Assembly (NCBI RefSeq): GCF_000179775.1
Contig: NZ_AEEB01000016.1
Coordinates: 57,199-121,198, forward strand
Length of the DNA: 64,000 nt
Reading direction: 5' to 3'
Source of the DNA: Ahrensia sp. R2A130
GTDB taxonomy: Bacteria; Pseudomonadota; Alphaproteobacteria; Rhizobiales; Rhizobiaceae
Shown here: piece by piece, positions 35,708 through 44,438 of the stretch
Numbering within the stretch: the first letter of the stretch is position 1
How the letters are laid out: the number at the start of each line of letters is the position of its first letter
Position numbers and translations under genes: made by a program
The notes under the pieces: model-generated
What the model was told of the DNA's origin: nothing
The model's input: the letters and a program-made list of their open reading frames with translations, nothing else
The model's database searches: none

Positions 35708-36976
35708 ATGAAATATTCAGCTCTGCAAATCGTCAAACAGGCGTTGCGCGGCAACAAGGGTTGGACGCCTGCCTGGCGTAAGGCCGAACCGAAACCGGCT
35801 TACGATGTCATAATCATCGGCGGCGGCGGGCATGGTTTGGCGACGGCGTATTATCTTGCGTCCGTCCATGGCATCACCAATGTCGCGGTCATCGAGAAGG
35901 GCTATCTCGGCTCCGGCAATATCGGTCGCAACACCACCATCGTGCGCTCCAATTACCGCCTCACCGCCAATACGCAGTTCTACGAAAAATCGATGGAACT
36001 GTGGCGTGAACTTTCCCACGATCTCAACTACAATGTCATGTTCTCACCGCGCGGCGTCATCAATCTCGCTCACTCACCGGGCCAGATGGATGCCTATGCC
36101 GAGCGCGGAAACCAGATGCGCTTGCTAGGCTTGAAATCAGAACTGCTGGACCGCGATCAGGTGGCCCGCGCGAACCCCGGTCTCGATGTATCCGGTTCCG
36201 CCCGCTTCCCCATCGAAGGTGGCCTGCTGCAGCCAGACGCGGGCAACGCCCGCCACGATGCCGTCGCTTGGGGTTACGCCCGTGGCGCGTCAGCTTTGGG
36301 TGTCGACATCATCGAAAACACTGAGGTCACGGGCTTTCTGAAAGAGGGCGACAAGATCGTCGGCGTCGAAGCCACCCGCAACGGGGCACCAATCGAAATC
36401 CGCTCCGAGAAAACCGGCGTGGCTGTCGCCGGTGCCACGTCGAAAGTCATGGCCACCGCCGGCATCACCGAACTGCCCATTGAGTCCACCGTGCTGCAGG
36501 CCTTCGTTTCCGAAAGCATCAAGCCCGCCATTCCCAATGTCATCACCTTCGGTTCCGGCCATCTCTACGTGTCCCAGTCGGACAAGGGCGGTTTGGTCTT
36601 CGGCGGCAATATCGACTATTATAACTCCTACGCCCAACGCGGAAACCTGCCCGTATGGGAAGAGGTGACGGCGGAATTGATCGCCATGTATCCCTGCTTT
36701 GCCCGCGTGCGGTTGCTGCGAAACTGGGGCGGCATCATGGATATGTCGCTCGACGGCTCACCCATCATCGGCCCCGGCCCGTTGCCCGGCATGTATCTCG
36801 ACGCTGGCTGGTGCTACGGCGGCTTCAAGGCCACCCCCGCATCCGGCTGGTGCTTCGCCCATACCATCGCCAACGACAAGGCCCACGAGTTGAACGAAGC
36901 CTTCACGCTGGAGCGCTTCGAAGATGGCCGCTCGCTCGACGAAAAGGGCGCTGGCCCTACCGCCTGGTATCATTAG
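35708..36976 (+). CDS. soxB: Sarcosine oxidase subunit beta
   Basis: SoxB (422 aa) carries the flavins of heterotetrameric sarcosine oxidase and oxidises sarcosine to glycine while delivering a one-carbon unit to tetrahydrofolate. The N-terminal Rossmann motif IIGGGGHGLATAYYL binds FAD; NIGRNTTIVRSNYR follows as in the family. The C terminus has WGGIMDMSLDGSPIIG and WCYGGFKATPASGW. The gene opens the compact soxBDAG operon; 14 bases separate it from soxD. Confidence 0.96.
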   Translation: MKYSALQIVKQALRGNKGWTPAWRKAEPKPAYDVIIIGGGGHGLATAYYLASVHGITNVAVIEKGYLGSGNIGRNTTIVRSNYRLTANTQFYEKSMELWRELSHDLNYNVMFSPRGVINLAHSPGQMDAYAERGNQMRLLGLKSELLDRDQVARANPGLDVSGSARFPIEGGLLQPDAGNARHDAVAWGYARGASALGVDIIENTEVTGFLKEGDKIVGVEATRNGAPIEIRSEKTGVAVAGATSKVMATAGITELPIESTVLQAFVSESIKPAIPNVITFGSGHLYVSQSDKGGLVFGGNIDYYNSYAQRGNLPVWEEVTAELIAMYPCFARVRLLRNWGGIMDMSLDGSPIIGPGPLPGMYLDAGWCYGGFKATPASGWCFAHTIANDKAHELNEAFTLERFEDGRSLDEKGAGPTAWYH

Positions 36977-36990
36977 GGGAGGGGAAGAAT

Positions 36991-37275
36991 ATGCGTATAA
37001 ATTGCCCCATTTGTGGCGAAAGGGATCACCGTGAATTCACCTACAAAGGCGACGCGACGGCCATCCGTCCGGCAATCGATAGCGACGATATGGATACCCA
37101 CAAGGCCTACATCTACCGCCGCAAAAACTCCGCTGGCACCCACCGCGAATTGTGGAACCACACCGCCGGTTGTCGCACCCATATGATCGTCACCCGCGAT
37201 ACGATCACCCATCACATCACGTCAGTCGAGCCGGTTGGGCCGTTCGCAGATCAGTTGAAGGAGGGGGCAAAATGA
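36991..37275 (+). CDS. soxD: Sarcosine oxidase subunit delta
   Basis: SoxD (94 aa) is the small zinc-binding structural subunit. CPIC at residues 5-8 together with His and Cys in WNHTAGCRTH matches the zinc site of the crystallised enzyme. The ATG at 36991 follows GGGGAGGGGAAG. The stop overlaps the soxA start as ATGA, implying translational coupling. Confidence 0.95.
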   Translation: MRINCPICGERDHREFTYKGDATAIRPAIDSDDMDTHKAYIYRRKNSAGTHRELWNHTAGCRTHMIVTRDTITHHITSVEPVGPFADQLKEGAK

Positions 37276-40200
37276 GCAACCACCGCCTCACCCTGCGCGA
37301 CGGTGTTGGGACGCTGATCGACGGTTCGTCCGGCAAGGTCAATTTCACCTTCGACGGTAAGCCTTACACGGGCCGCAAGGGCGACACGCTCGCCTCGGCC
37401 TTGCTCGCCAATGGCGTGAAACTCATCGCCCGCTCGTTCAAATATCACCGCCCGCGCGGCATCGTTTCCGCAGGCTCCGAAGAACCATCCGCACTGGTCA
37501 CTTTACGCTCCGGCGCGCGCAGCGAACCGAACATCCGCGCCACCGAGATCGAACTCTACGAAGGCCTCGAAGCCAAATCCCAGAACCGCTTTCCGTCGCT
37601 CGCTTTCGACGCGATGGCGGTGAACCAGCTGGCTGGTAAGGCGCTAGGCGCAGGCTTCTACTACAAGACCTTCATGGGGCCGAAGTCGCCGGGCCATACC
37701 GCTACAAAATTCTGGGAATTCTGCGAAGCCTCCATCCGCCGCGCTGCAGGCCTCGGTCGTGCGCCGCTGGAAGCAGATCCCGATCGCTATGCCCGCATGC
37801 ACGCATATTGCGATGTTCTCGTCGTCGGCTCCGGCGCAGCAGGCATAGCTGCCGCCCGCCGTGCGGCGAGCGCCGGTGCTCGCGTTATCCTGTGCGACGA
37901 ACGCGCCACCGCAGGCGGTTCGCTCACCGGCGCAGCCGATATGATCGGCGGCGAACCGGCACACGTTTGGGTAGCCGAAGCCGTGGCGGAACTCGCCGCG
38001 ATGGACAACGTCACCGTCCTCACCCGCACCACGGTTCAATCGCTTTTCGATGATGGCACGATCTTCGCCATTGAGCGCGTGGCCGACCACAAGGCAACGC
38101 CCGACAAGGGCGAACCGCGCCAGCGGGCGTGGCAGATCGTGGCAAAGTCCACCGTCATCGCCACCGGCGCGCTGGAGCGCCCCATCGTCTTCGGCGGCAA
38201 CGACCGCCCCGGCGTGATGCTGGCGGATGCCGCCCGTCGCTACGCTGTGGAATTCGGTGTCGCGCCGGGCCGCGCTGTCACCGTCTTCACCAACAACGAC
38301 ACCGGCTGGCTTGCCGCCCGCGACATGGCCCGCACCGGCACCATCGTGAATGCGATCATAGATGTGCGCCAAGATGTGTCGGACCATATTCGTGCAGCGG
38401 GCGCGGAAACCCGCGCCGCAATCCATGTTGGTTCCGCCGTCGTCGGCACCCATGGCTGGAACGAATTGACCGGCATCAGCGTCGGTTCTTTCGATGAACG
38501 CACCGGCGTCGCCAGCCCGGGCAACCGCCGCATTCCCTGCGATTGCCTTGCCGTATCCGGCGGCTGGTCCCCCGCATTCCACCTCACATCGCAGCAAGGC
38601 GGCAAGCCCATTTGGGACGCTGAACTGCAAGCCTTCCTGCCCGGTGAACCGGCAGAAGAATCCAACACGCGCTGGCATGGCGCTGGCGCGATGGCTGGCA
38701 AATTCGGCCTGCGCGCAGCCTTCCGCTCCGGCGAAGAAGCTGCCGCGAAAGCGCTCGCCGATGCTAGTTTTGGAGAAGGCGAAAGCCATGTGCCATCCAT
38801 CGACGGCGACGAGTTGGACCACGCCCCTGCGCCTGTGTTCGAGATACGCAACACTGGCAAAGCTTTCGTCGATCTTCAACACGATGTAACGGCTGACGAT
38901 GTGCGTTTGGCAGAGCGTGAGGGCTTCCGCTCCGTCGAACACCTGAAGCGCTACACGACGCTGGGCATGGCCACCGATCAGGGCAAGACGTCCAATGTCA
39001 CCGGCCTCGCCATCATGGCCCACGCCCGCAACATGGATATTCCCGATGTCGGAACCACGCGCTTTCGCCCGCCTTACACGCCCACGGCCATAGGCACGAT
39101 TGCGGGCGAAGCCTACGGCCATCTCGCACCCACCCGCCGAACCCCGATGCAGGACTGGCACGAAGCCCGCGCGCGGTGTTTCCCCAACGGCCCGTGGATG
39201 CGACCGGAGAGTTACAATGCCGACGGCGAAAGCGTCGAGCAGGCCTATATCCGCGAGACAAAAGCGGTGCGCGCCGGTGTCGGTATCGTCGATGTTTCGA
39301 CGCTGGGTAAGATCGACATTCAGGGGCCGGACGCCACGGAATTCATTAATCGCATCTACTCCAATGCCTTCGCCAAGCTGCCCGTGGGCAAGGCTCGCTA
39401 CGGGTTGATGCTGCGCGAAGACGGCATCCTGTTTGACGACGGTACGACATGGCGGCTGGACGACCACCGCTATCTTATGACCACCACCACGGCAGGCGCG
39501 GGCCTCGTGATGGAGCACCTCGAATACCACCGCGACGTGGTCTGGCCCGATTTGAAAGTCGCGCTAACCTCCGTCACCGACGAGTGGGCGGGCGTCGCCG
39601 TGGCTGGTCCCAAGAGCCGTGATTTACTGGCGGCCTGCGTCGAGGATTGCGACGTCTCCGATACGGGCTTGCCCTTCATGGGCGTGCGCGACGGCACCAT
39701 CGGCGGCATTCCCGTCAAGCTGGCGCGACTGTCGTTTTCCGGTGAAATGGCTTTCGAAGTGTATTGCGGCTTTACACACGGCCAAGCGATCTGGGACGCG
39801 CTGCTGGCCGCTGGCGAACCGCTTGGCGTTACCCCTTATGGGCTGGAAGCGCTCGGCACGCTCCGTATCGAAAAAGGGCATGTTGCCGGACCGGAATTGA
39901 ACGGACGAACCACGGCCCATGACCTTGGCCTCGGTGGCATGGTGTCCACCAAAAAGCCGTTCGTCGGCAAGGTTCTCGGCGAACGCCCCGCGCTGCACGA
40001 GGACGACCGCTTGCAACTGGTGGCCATCGCTTCGCTGGACGGTCAACGCATTCGCGGCGGTTCTCATCTGGTGCAGGGCGGCAAGGATGATGTCGGTAGA
40101 AGTGAAGGCCACACGACTTCCACATGCTTCTCGCCGGAACTGAACCGCTACGTTTCGCTGGCACTGCTGGAAGGTGGCCGCGCCCGCCACGGTGAGCGCA

Positions 40201-40295
40201 TGTTTGCAGCCAACCCCATTCGCGGAATGCACGTCGCTGTAGAGGTCGTCAGTCCTCATATGGTCGACCCTGACGGAGGACGGATGCGTGGCTAA
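37272..40295 (+). CDS. soxA: Sarcosine oxidase subunit alpha
   Basis: SoxA (1007 aa) binds NAD+ and folate. The N-terminal part (VNFTFDGKPYTGRKGDTLAS) is the small ferredoxin-like domain, followed by a dinucleotide-binding fold (VLVVGSGAAGIAAARRA, about residues 178-195) and, from about residue 620, a GcvT-like aminomethyltransferase domain that receives the formaldehyde-level carbon on tetrahydrofolate (VDVSTLGKIDIQGPDA, LGGMVSTKKPFVGK). A 628-codon antisense open frame lies over the gene and is a composition artefact. The start overlaps soxD, the end overlaps soxG. Confidence 0.96.
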   Translation: MSNHRLTLRDGVGTLIDGSSGKVNFTFDGKPYTGRKGDTLASALLANGVKLIARSFKYHRPRGIVSAGSEEPSALVTLRSGARSEPNIRATEIELYEGLEAKSQNRFPSLAFDAMAVNQLAGKALGAGFYYKTFMGPKSPGHTATKFWEFCEASIRRAAGLGRAPLEADPDRYARMHAYCDVLVVGSGAAGIAAARRAASAGARVILCDERATAGGSLTGAADMIGGEPAHVWVAEAVAELAAMDNVTVLTRTTVQSLFDDGTIFAIERVADHKATPDKGEPRQRAWQIVAKSTVIATGALERPIVFGGNDRPGVMLADAARRYAVEFGVAPGRAVTVFTNNDTGWLAARDMARTGTIVNAIIDVRQDVSDHIRAAGAETRAAIHVGSAVVGTHGWNELTGISVGSFDERTGVASPGNRRIPCDCLAVSGGWSPAFHLTSQQGGKPIWDAELQAFLPGEPAEESNTRWHGAGAMAGKFGLRAAFRSGEEAAAKALADASFGEGESHVPSIDGDELDHAPAPVFEIRNTGKAFVDLQHDVTADDVRLAEREGFRSVEHLKRYTTLGMATDQGKTSNVTGLAIMAHARNMDIPDVGTTRFRPPYTPTAIGTIAGEAYGHLAPTRRTPMQDWHEARARCFPNGPWMRPESYNADGESVEQAYIRETKAVRAGVGIVDVSTLGKIDIQGPDATEFINRIYSNAFAKLPVGKARYGLMLREDGILFDDGTTWRLDDHRYLMTTTTAGAGLVMEHLEYHRDVVWPDLKVALTSVTDEWAGVAVAGPKSRDLLAACVEDCDVSDTGLPFMGVRDGTIGGIPVKLARLSFSGEMAFEVYCGFTHGQAIWDALLAAGEPLGVTPYGLEALGTLRIEKGHVAGPELNGRTTAHDLGLGGMVSTKKPFVGKVLGERPALHEDDRLQLVAIASLDGQRIRGGSHLVQGGKDDVGRSEGHTTSTCFSPELNRYVSLALLEGGRARHGERMFAANPIRGMHVAVEVVSPHMVDPDGGRMRG

Positions 40296-40857
40296 ACGAG
40301 CAAAAATGATGACACCCGATCCCGTCTCCCCCATCGGCGAAGCCGCCATGCCCCGCGCTGCAAGTGGCGACGCCGGTATCACGCTGTCCGAACGTTTGCC
40401 GAGCTCCTTCGTGCAAGTGCAGGCTTGGCCTGACACGGTGGCGAAAGCTGCGAAGGTTATCGATAAGTTGGCTGGCGAGGGCGTCACCATCATGGCTACG
40501 GGCCCCGGTCGTTGGCTCATCGAAAGCGACGAGACTGGCTTGGAAGATTCACTCCGCAAGGCGCTGAAAACGGACGCCGCCGCCGTCACCGGCCTCACCC
40601 ACGCCCGCGTCGTCATCACGGCGTCCGGACTGAAAGTCGATTGGGTTCTTGCCTCCGGCATCGCGCTGGATTTCGCGAACATGGAACCGGGCGACGTAGC
40701 GCTCACTGCCCACCACGGCATCCCGCTTACAATACGCCGCTTGCCCGATGTGGCCGACAGAAAAGCCTACGACCTCACCGTTTTCAGCAGCTACGCCCGC
40801 GACTTCTGGGGCTGGCTTGAACGTGCTGGTGAAGAGGTGGGGCTGGCGGTGGCTTAG
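40288..40857 (+). CDS. soxG: Sarcosine oxidase subunit gamma
   Basis: SoxG (189 aa) is the GcvT-fold gamma subunit. Recognisable parts are SFVQVQAWPDT, GPGRWLIES, ITASGLKVDWVLASGIALDF and YDLTVFSSYARDFWGWL. The start is GTG at 40288, overlapping soxA by eight bases; ATG codons at 40306 and 40309 are possible alternatives. It is the last gene of the operon; the family 1 element at 40872 follows 14 bases after the stop. Confidence 0.92.
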   Translation: MAKRAKMMTPDPVSPIGEAAMPRAASGDAGITLSERLPSSFVQVQAWPDTVAKAAKVIDKLAGEGVTIMATGPGRWLIESDETGLEDSLRKALKTDAAAVTGLTHARVVITASGLKVDWVLASGIALDFANMEPGDVALTAHHGIPLTIRRLPDVADRKAYDLTVFSSYARDFWGWLERAGEEVGLAVA

Positions 40858-40871
40858 TCACCACACACAAT

Positions 40872-41009
40872 TGTCATCCCCGCGCAGGCGGGGATCAACT
40901 CATCTGCAAGCTCTAACATCAATAGAAGCGCGCGGATGTTGCCACATCGGCTGCTGTCTCACATATCCGTCGCCCTTCGAAGTGGGTCCCCGCCTTCGCG
41001 GGGATGACA
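40872..41009. repeat. Family 1 palindromic element, 138-bp copy
   Basis: The left end is TGTCATCCCCGCGCAGGCGG and continues GGATCAAC; the right end is GGTCCCCGCCTTCGCGGGGA followed by TGACA. Each end is itself a small palindrome and the two ends are inverted relative to each other. It fills the gap between convergent soxG and the ABC ATPase gene. Confidence 0.85.
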
Positions 41010-41038
41010 GTGGAATATGTGTTGTGATTTGCGGTGGC

Positions 41039-42124
41039 CTAAATCCGCAATCCGTCACTCCCGAACAACATCGCCGTTGCTGGATCGACACCGATCTTCG
41101 CCACATCGCCATCCTTCACATCCGTGTGCCCCTTTTGCTCGACCGTCAGCGGAACGTCGCCGCCGACGTCGAGGTAGAGGAAGGAGTTGCCACCCAGCTG
41201 CTCCACCACCGTGGTGGGGGCGGAGAAGGAATTCGCATTGCCAGTGGCCGCGATGAAATGTTCCGGGCGCAGGCCTATCTCTACCTTTTCGCCCTTGTCC
41301 GGCGTGCGGTCGCGGGTCGCGGCGGTAATTTTGAGATTACCCAACTGTGGAACCAAGACGGTGGCAGAGCCCTTCTTGGATGAGGTCACTTCAGCATCCA
41401 GAAAATTCATGCGCGGGGAACCGATGAAACCGGCGACGAAGGCGTTGTCCGGGTTGTCGTAGAGTTCCAGCGGCGAGCCGTACTGCTCCACACGACCCGC
41501 GCGCAGCACCACGATCTTGTCGGCCAGCGTCATCGCTTCCGTCTGGTCGTGGGTGACGTAGATCATCGTGTTTTTGAGATCGTTGTGCAGCTTGGCGATT
41601 TCCAACCGCATCTGCACGCGAAGCTCTGCATCGAGGTTCGAGAGCGGCTCGTCGAACAGGAACACCTTTGGGTTGCGAACGATGGACCGGCCGATGGCGA
41701 CGCGCTGGCGCTGGCCGCCGGACATGGCGGCGGGCTTGCGGTCCAGCAGCGGGCCGAGTTCCAAGATGGCGGCTGCTTTCTGCACCCGCTCGTCGATTTC
41801 CTTCGCGTCCACGCCGTTCATTTTCAGGCCGAACGCCATGTTGTCGTAGACCGTCATGTGCGGGTAGAGCGCGTAGGACTGGAACACCATCGCCACGCCA
41901 CGGTCGGACGGTTCAGCATGGGTGACGTCTTCGCCGCCAATCGCAATCGTGCCACTGCTGATGTCTTCCAGACCGGAGACCAGACGTAGCAACGTGGACT
42001 TGCCGCAACCCGACGGTCCTACGAAAACGATGAAGTCGCCGTCCTCGATGTCGAGATCGACACCGTGAATGACGTCGATATCGCCAAATGACTTCTTCAC
42101 ATTGCGCAGTGTGACTCCGGCCAT
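41039..42124 (-). CDS. Sugar ABC transporter ATP-binding protein (UgpC/MsmX-like)
   Basis: The 361-residue CUT1-type ATPase has Walker A GPSGCGKST, Q-loop VFQSYALYPHMTV, signature MSGGQRQRVAIGRS, Walker B VFLFDEPLSNLD and H-loop VTHDQTEAMTL, then a C-terminal MalK-like regulatory domain (GEKVEIGLRPEHF). It energises sugar import at the inner membrane. It is divergent from the binding-protein gene with 213 bases between starts. The permeases are 3 kb away on the other strand, so the transporter is encoded in three pieces. GGGAGA precedes the ATG at 42124. Confidence 0.93.
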   Translation of the reverse strand: MAGVTLRNVKKSFGDIDVIHGVDLDIEDGDFIVFVGPSGCGKSTLLRLVSGLEDISSGTIAIGGEDVTHAEPSDRGVAMVFQSYALYPHMTVYDNMAFGLKMNGVDAKEIDERVQKAAAILELGPLLDRKPAAMSGGQRQRVAIGRSIVRNPKVFLFDEPLSNLDAELRVQMRLEIAKLHNDLKNTMIYVTHDQTEAMTLADKIVVLRAGRVEQYGSPLELYDNPDNAFVAGFIGSPRMNFLDAEVTSSKKGSATVLVPQLGNLKITAATRDRTPDKGEKVEIGLRPEHFIAATGNANSFSAPTTVVEQLGGNSFLYLDVGGDVPLTVEQKGHTDVKDGDVAKIGVDPATAMLFGSDGLRI

Positions 42125-42271
42125 GGCCGTATTCTCCCAGATACTCCCAGTCTCGCAATCAAAGCGGGGAATCGGTGCGAAAACAACCCGCTGGTTACAG
42201 GCATGGTGATAAATTGGGTCCATCGCCTGTTTGCGAGCGCCACATTTGATGGTTAGTGTGCTCCTAGCTGT

Positions 42272-42308
42272 TGGGAGGCGGCGTCGAACGCTTTGGCGTG
42301 TCCTCCCA
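42272..42308 (+). promoter_or_regulatory. Inverted repeat in the leader of the sugar-binding protein gene
   Basis: TGGGAGG (42272-42278) and CCTCCCA (42302-42308) pair around 23 bases, ending 29 bases before the start codon. It may be a mRNA leader hairpin or an operator for the divergent transporter promoters. Confidence 0.35.
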
Positions 42309-42337
42309 TCATTTACATGCAACGGGAGAATTATCGC

Positions 42338-43579
42338 ATGAAGACCACCTTCTTTAAGATTGGCACCGCAATTACTGCCGCCACGCTCTACGCAACCACG
42401 GCGCTTGCAGGCGATCTCGTCATAAACTTCGACGATCCGAATCCGAAGCCGAAACTCGGCATCGAAGCTGCCGTTGAAGCGTTCAAGGCTGCTAACCCGG
42501 ACATTAACGTCACGCTCAACATCACCGACCGTGAAGCGCACAAGACCGCGATCCGCAACTTCTTGTCCGCCGAAGCACCGGACGTCACGGCATGGTATCC
42601 CGGCAACCGTATGGCACCATTCGTGAACGCTGGTCAGTTCGAAGACATCTCCGATTTGTGGGCGTCTGACCCGAACCTGTCCACCAGCTTCGAAGCTATC
42701 AAGCCCACCATGTCGATGAACGGTAAGCAGTACGGCGTGCCGTATTCCTACTACCAGTGGGGTATCTATTACCGCAAAGACATCTTCGACAAAGCCGGCA
42801 TCACCGAAGAGCCCAAAACCTGGGATGAACTGATGGCTGCCTGTGGCAAGCTGAAAGCTGCCGGCGTCACGCCCTTCACCATCGGGACCAAGTTCCTTTG
42901 GACCGCGGCCGGCGTGTTCGACTACATCAACCTGCGCACCAATGGCTACGAGTTCCACAACGATCTGACCGCAGGCAAGGTGAAGTACACCGACCCCAAA
43001 GTGCGCCAGGTGTTCACCAACTGGAAGCAGATGCTGGACGAGTGCTCTTTCGTGGACAACCACGCCACCATGTCCTGGCAGGATGCGCTGGCACCCTTCG
43101 CCAAGGGTGAAGCTGCCATGTATGTGATGGGCAACTTCGCGGTTGCCGCGATGAAGGACGCCGGTTTGACCGACGACCAGATCGACTACATGCGCTTCCC
43201 GGAAATCACTCCCGGTCTGCCGCGCGCTGAGGAAGCACCAGCCGATGCGCTGTTCATTCCTACCAACGCGAAGAACAAGGAAGATGCCCGCAAATTCCTC
43301 GCCTTCGTCGCGCGCCCTGAAATCCAGTCTGAATGGAACAAGACCATTGGTCAGCTTCCGCCGAACTCGAAAGCTGCCGTCAGCGATGACAAGTTCATTC
43401 AGGAAGGCTTCGAAACTGTCTCCACGGCTTCCGGCCTCGCCCAGTTCTTCGACCGTGACGCGCCAGCCGAAATGGCCAAGGCCGGTATGGAAGGTTTCCA
43501 GGAATTCATGTTGAAGCCGGACCGCCTCGACAAGATCCTCGAGCGTCTCGATAAAGTTCAGGCCCGCGTTTATAAATAA
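42338..43579 (+). CDS. Sugar ABC transporter substrate-binding protein
   Basis: The 413-residue family 1 solute-binding protein has a signal peptide ending near TTALA (residue 24). The mature part starts with GDLVINFDDPNPKP and shows WYPGNRMAPFVNAG, PYSYYQWGIYYRKDIFDKAG and KTWDELMAACGKLKAAGVTP, typical of CUT1 sugar binders. Given the downstream alpha- and beta-galactosidases, galactosides are the likely ligands; this is inference from context. CGGGAGAA stands at 42323-42330 before the ATG. Downstream come a family 2 repeat, a terminator and a family 1 element, then unrelated genes before the permeases. Confidence 0.92.
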   Translation: MKTTFFKIGTAITAATLYATTALAGDLVINFDDPNPKPKLGIEAAVEAFKAANPDINVTLNITDREAHKTAIRNFLSAEAPDVTAWYPGNRMAPFVNAGQFEDISDLWASDPNLSTSFEAIKPTMSMNGKQYGVPYSYYQWGIYYRKDIFDKAGITEEPKTWDELMAACGKLKAAGVTPFTIGTKFLWTAAGVFDYINLRTNGYEFHNDLTAGKVKYTDPKVRQVFTNWKQMLDECSFVDNHATMSWQDALAPFAKGEAAMYVMGNFAVAAMKDAGLTDDQIDYMRFPEITPGLPRAEEAPADALFIPTNAKNKEDARKFLAFVARPEIQSEWNKTIGQLPPNSKAAVSDDKFIQEGFETVSTASGLAQFFDRDAPAEMAKAGMEGFQEFMLKPDRLDKILERLDKVQARVYK

Positions 43580-43589
43580 GCGCTTTTTC

Positions 43590-43662
43590 TGCGCTCACGC
43601 TGTCGGGCTTCGCCCTTCGCTGCACGGGCGCGGTCTGGCCGACCGGTCGCTCTTCGCTCCGG
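43590..43662 (-). repeat. Family 2 GC-rich repeat, copy 4 (inverted)
   Basis: On the minus strand it reads CCGGAGCGAAGAGCGACCGG at its head and CGACAGCGTGAGCGCAGAAA at its tail, matching copies 1 and 3. It begins 10 bases after the binding-protein stop codon. Confidence 0.78.
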
Positions 43663-43673
43663 TTGATTGAACT

Positions 43674-43712
43674 AAAAACGGGCTGTCCGAAAGGATGGCC
43701 CGTTTTTCTTTT
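43674..43712 (+). terminator. Rho-independent terminator after the sugar-binding protein gene
   Basis: AAAAACGGGCTGTCC pairs with GGATGGCCCGTTTTT (two wobbles) around GAAA, followed by CTTTT. Confidence 0.88.
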
Positions 43713-43733
43713 AGCCGACTAGTCTTCCACCGT

Positions 43734-43875
43734 TGTCATCCCCGCGCAGGCGGGGAACCACTTCTCTGCGAGACGTGGCGGTGGATGTTAGGGCGCACAT
43801 CTTGGGCATCGTGCTGCCGAAGCCTGTAAGGCATCATGCGTTGATAAGTGGGTCCCCGCCTACGCGGGGATGACA
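43734..43875. repeat. Family 1 palindromic element, 142-bp copy
   Basis: The left end TGTCATCCCCGCGCAGGCGG and right end CCCCGCCTACGCGGGGATGA are inverted. The interior shares AGACGTGGCGGTGGAT with the copy at 15559-15754, which shows that the two are one family and not just similar hairpins. Confidence 0.85.
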
Positions 43876-43887
43876 GAGCATTTGTGT

Positions 43888-44340
43888 CTAAGCCCGCTCG
43901 TCCTTCGGCGATCCCATCACAACAAACGTCGTGATCTTGCTCACCTGCGGCAACGCACCCAGCTTGTCCGTGTGGAATGCTTTGTAGGTCGGTAAATCTG
44001 CAACCTCGACACGCAATAAGTACTCCACCACGCCGGTGATGTTGTGGCATTCGCGCACTTCGGGTGCAGCTTTCATGGCGCGTTCGAAAGCCTCTTGCGC
44101 GGCCTTGGTGTGGGACGAAAGGCCAACCGACATATAGGCGACGAAGCCGATGCCACGCGTGCTTTCGTCCAACACAGCGCGGTAGCCGCGTATAACATCG
44201 CGCGCTTCCAGAGCCTGCACCCGGCGCAAACATGCAGAGGGTGACAGGCCCACTTTTTCCGCCAGCGCAACGTTGGACTGGCGCGCGTCCTGTTCCAGCG
44301 CGTGCAATATCCTGCGGTCTATGGCGGTAAGATCGATCAT
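43888..44340 (-). CDS. Lrp/AsnC-family transcriptional regulator
   Basis: The 150-residue protein has an N-terminal winged helix-turn-helix (DRRILHALEQDARQSNVALA then GLSPSACLRRVQALEARDVI) and a RAM ligand-binding domain (HNITGVVEYLLRVEVADLPT). Lrp-type regulators respond to amino acids. It is divergent from a lysE-type exporter, the classic regulator-exporter arrangement, so it probably controls that gene. The start MIDLTAIDRR at 44340 fits the family; a longer in-frame Met at 44403 is less likely. Confidence 0.92.
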   Translation of the reverse strand: MIDLTAIDRRILHALEQDARQSNVALAEKVGLSPSACLRRVQALEARDVIRGYRAVLDESTRGIGFVAYMSVGLSSHTKAAQEAFERAMKAAPEVRECHNITGVVEYLLRVEVADLPTYKAFHTDKLGALPQVSKITTFVVMGSPKDERA

Positions 44341-44438
44341 TTGTTGCGTAGATAGATTGAATATCGCGAAGTTTGCAACGATATCATGCACAATCCACGC
44401 CATGATTCATCTGAACGCAGCCCTTTGGCGCAACGATC

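Larger units (their letters stand above)
43580..43887. other. 308-bp intergenic segment with both repeat families and a terminator
   Basis: In order it holds an inverted family 2 copy (43590-43662), a rho-independent terminator (43674-43712) and a family 1 element (43734-43875). No gene is seen. It is the boundary between the binding-protein gene and the lrp/lysE pair. Confidence 0.7.

Noticed and set aside
37644..39530. A 628-codon open frame on the minus strand over soxA
   Set aside because: It lies entirely within soxA, has no ribosome site or family resemblance, and is explained by the high G+C third-position bias of soxA.
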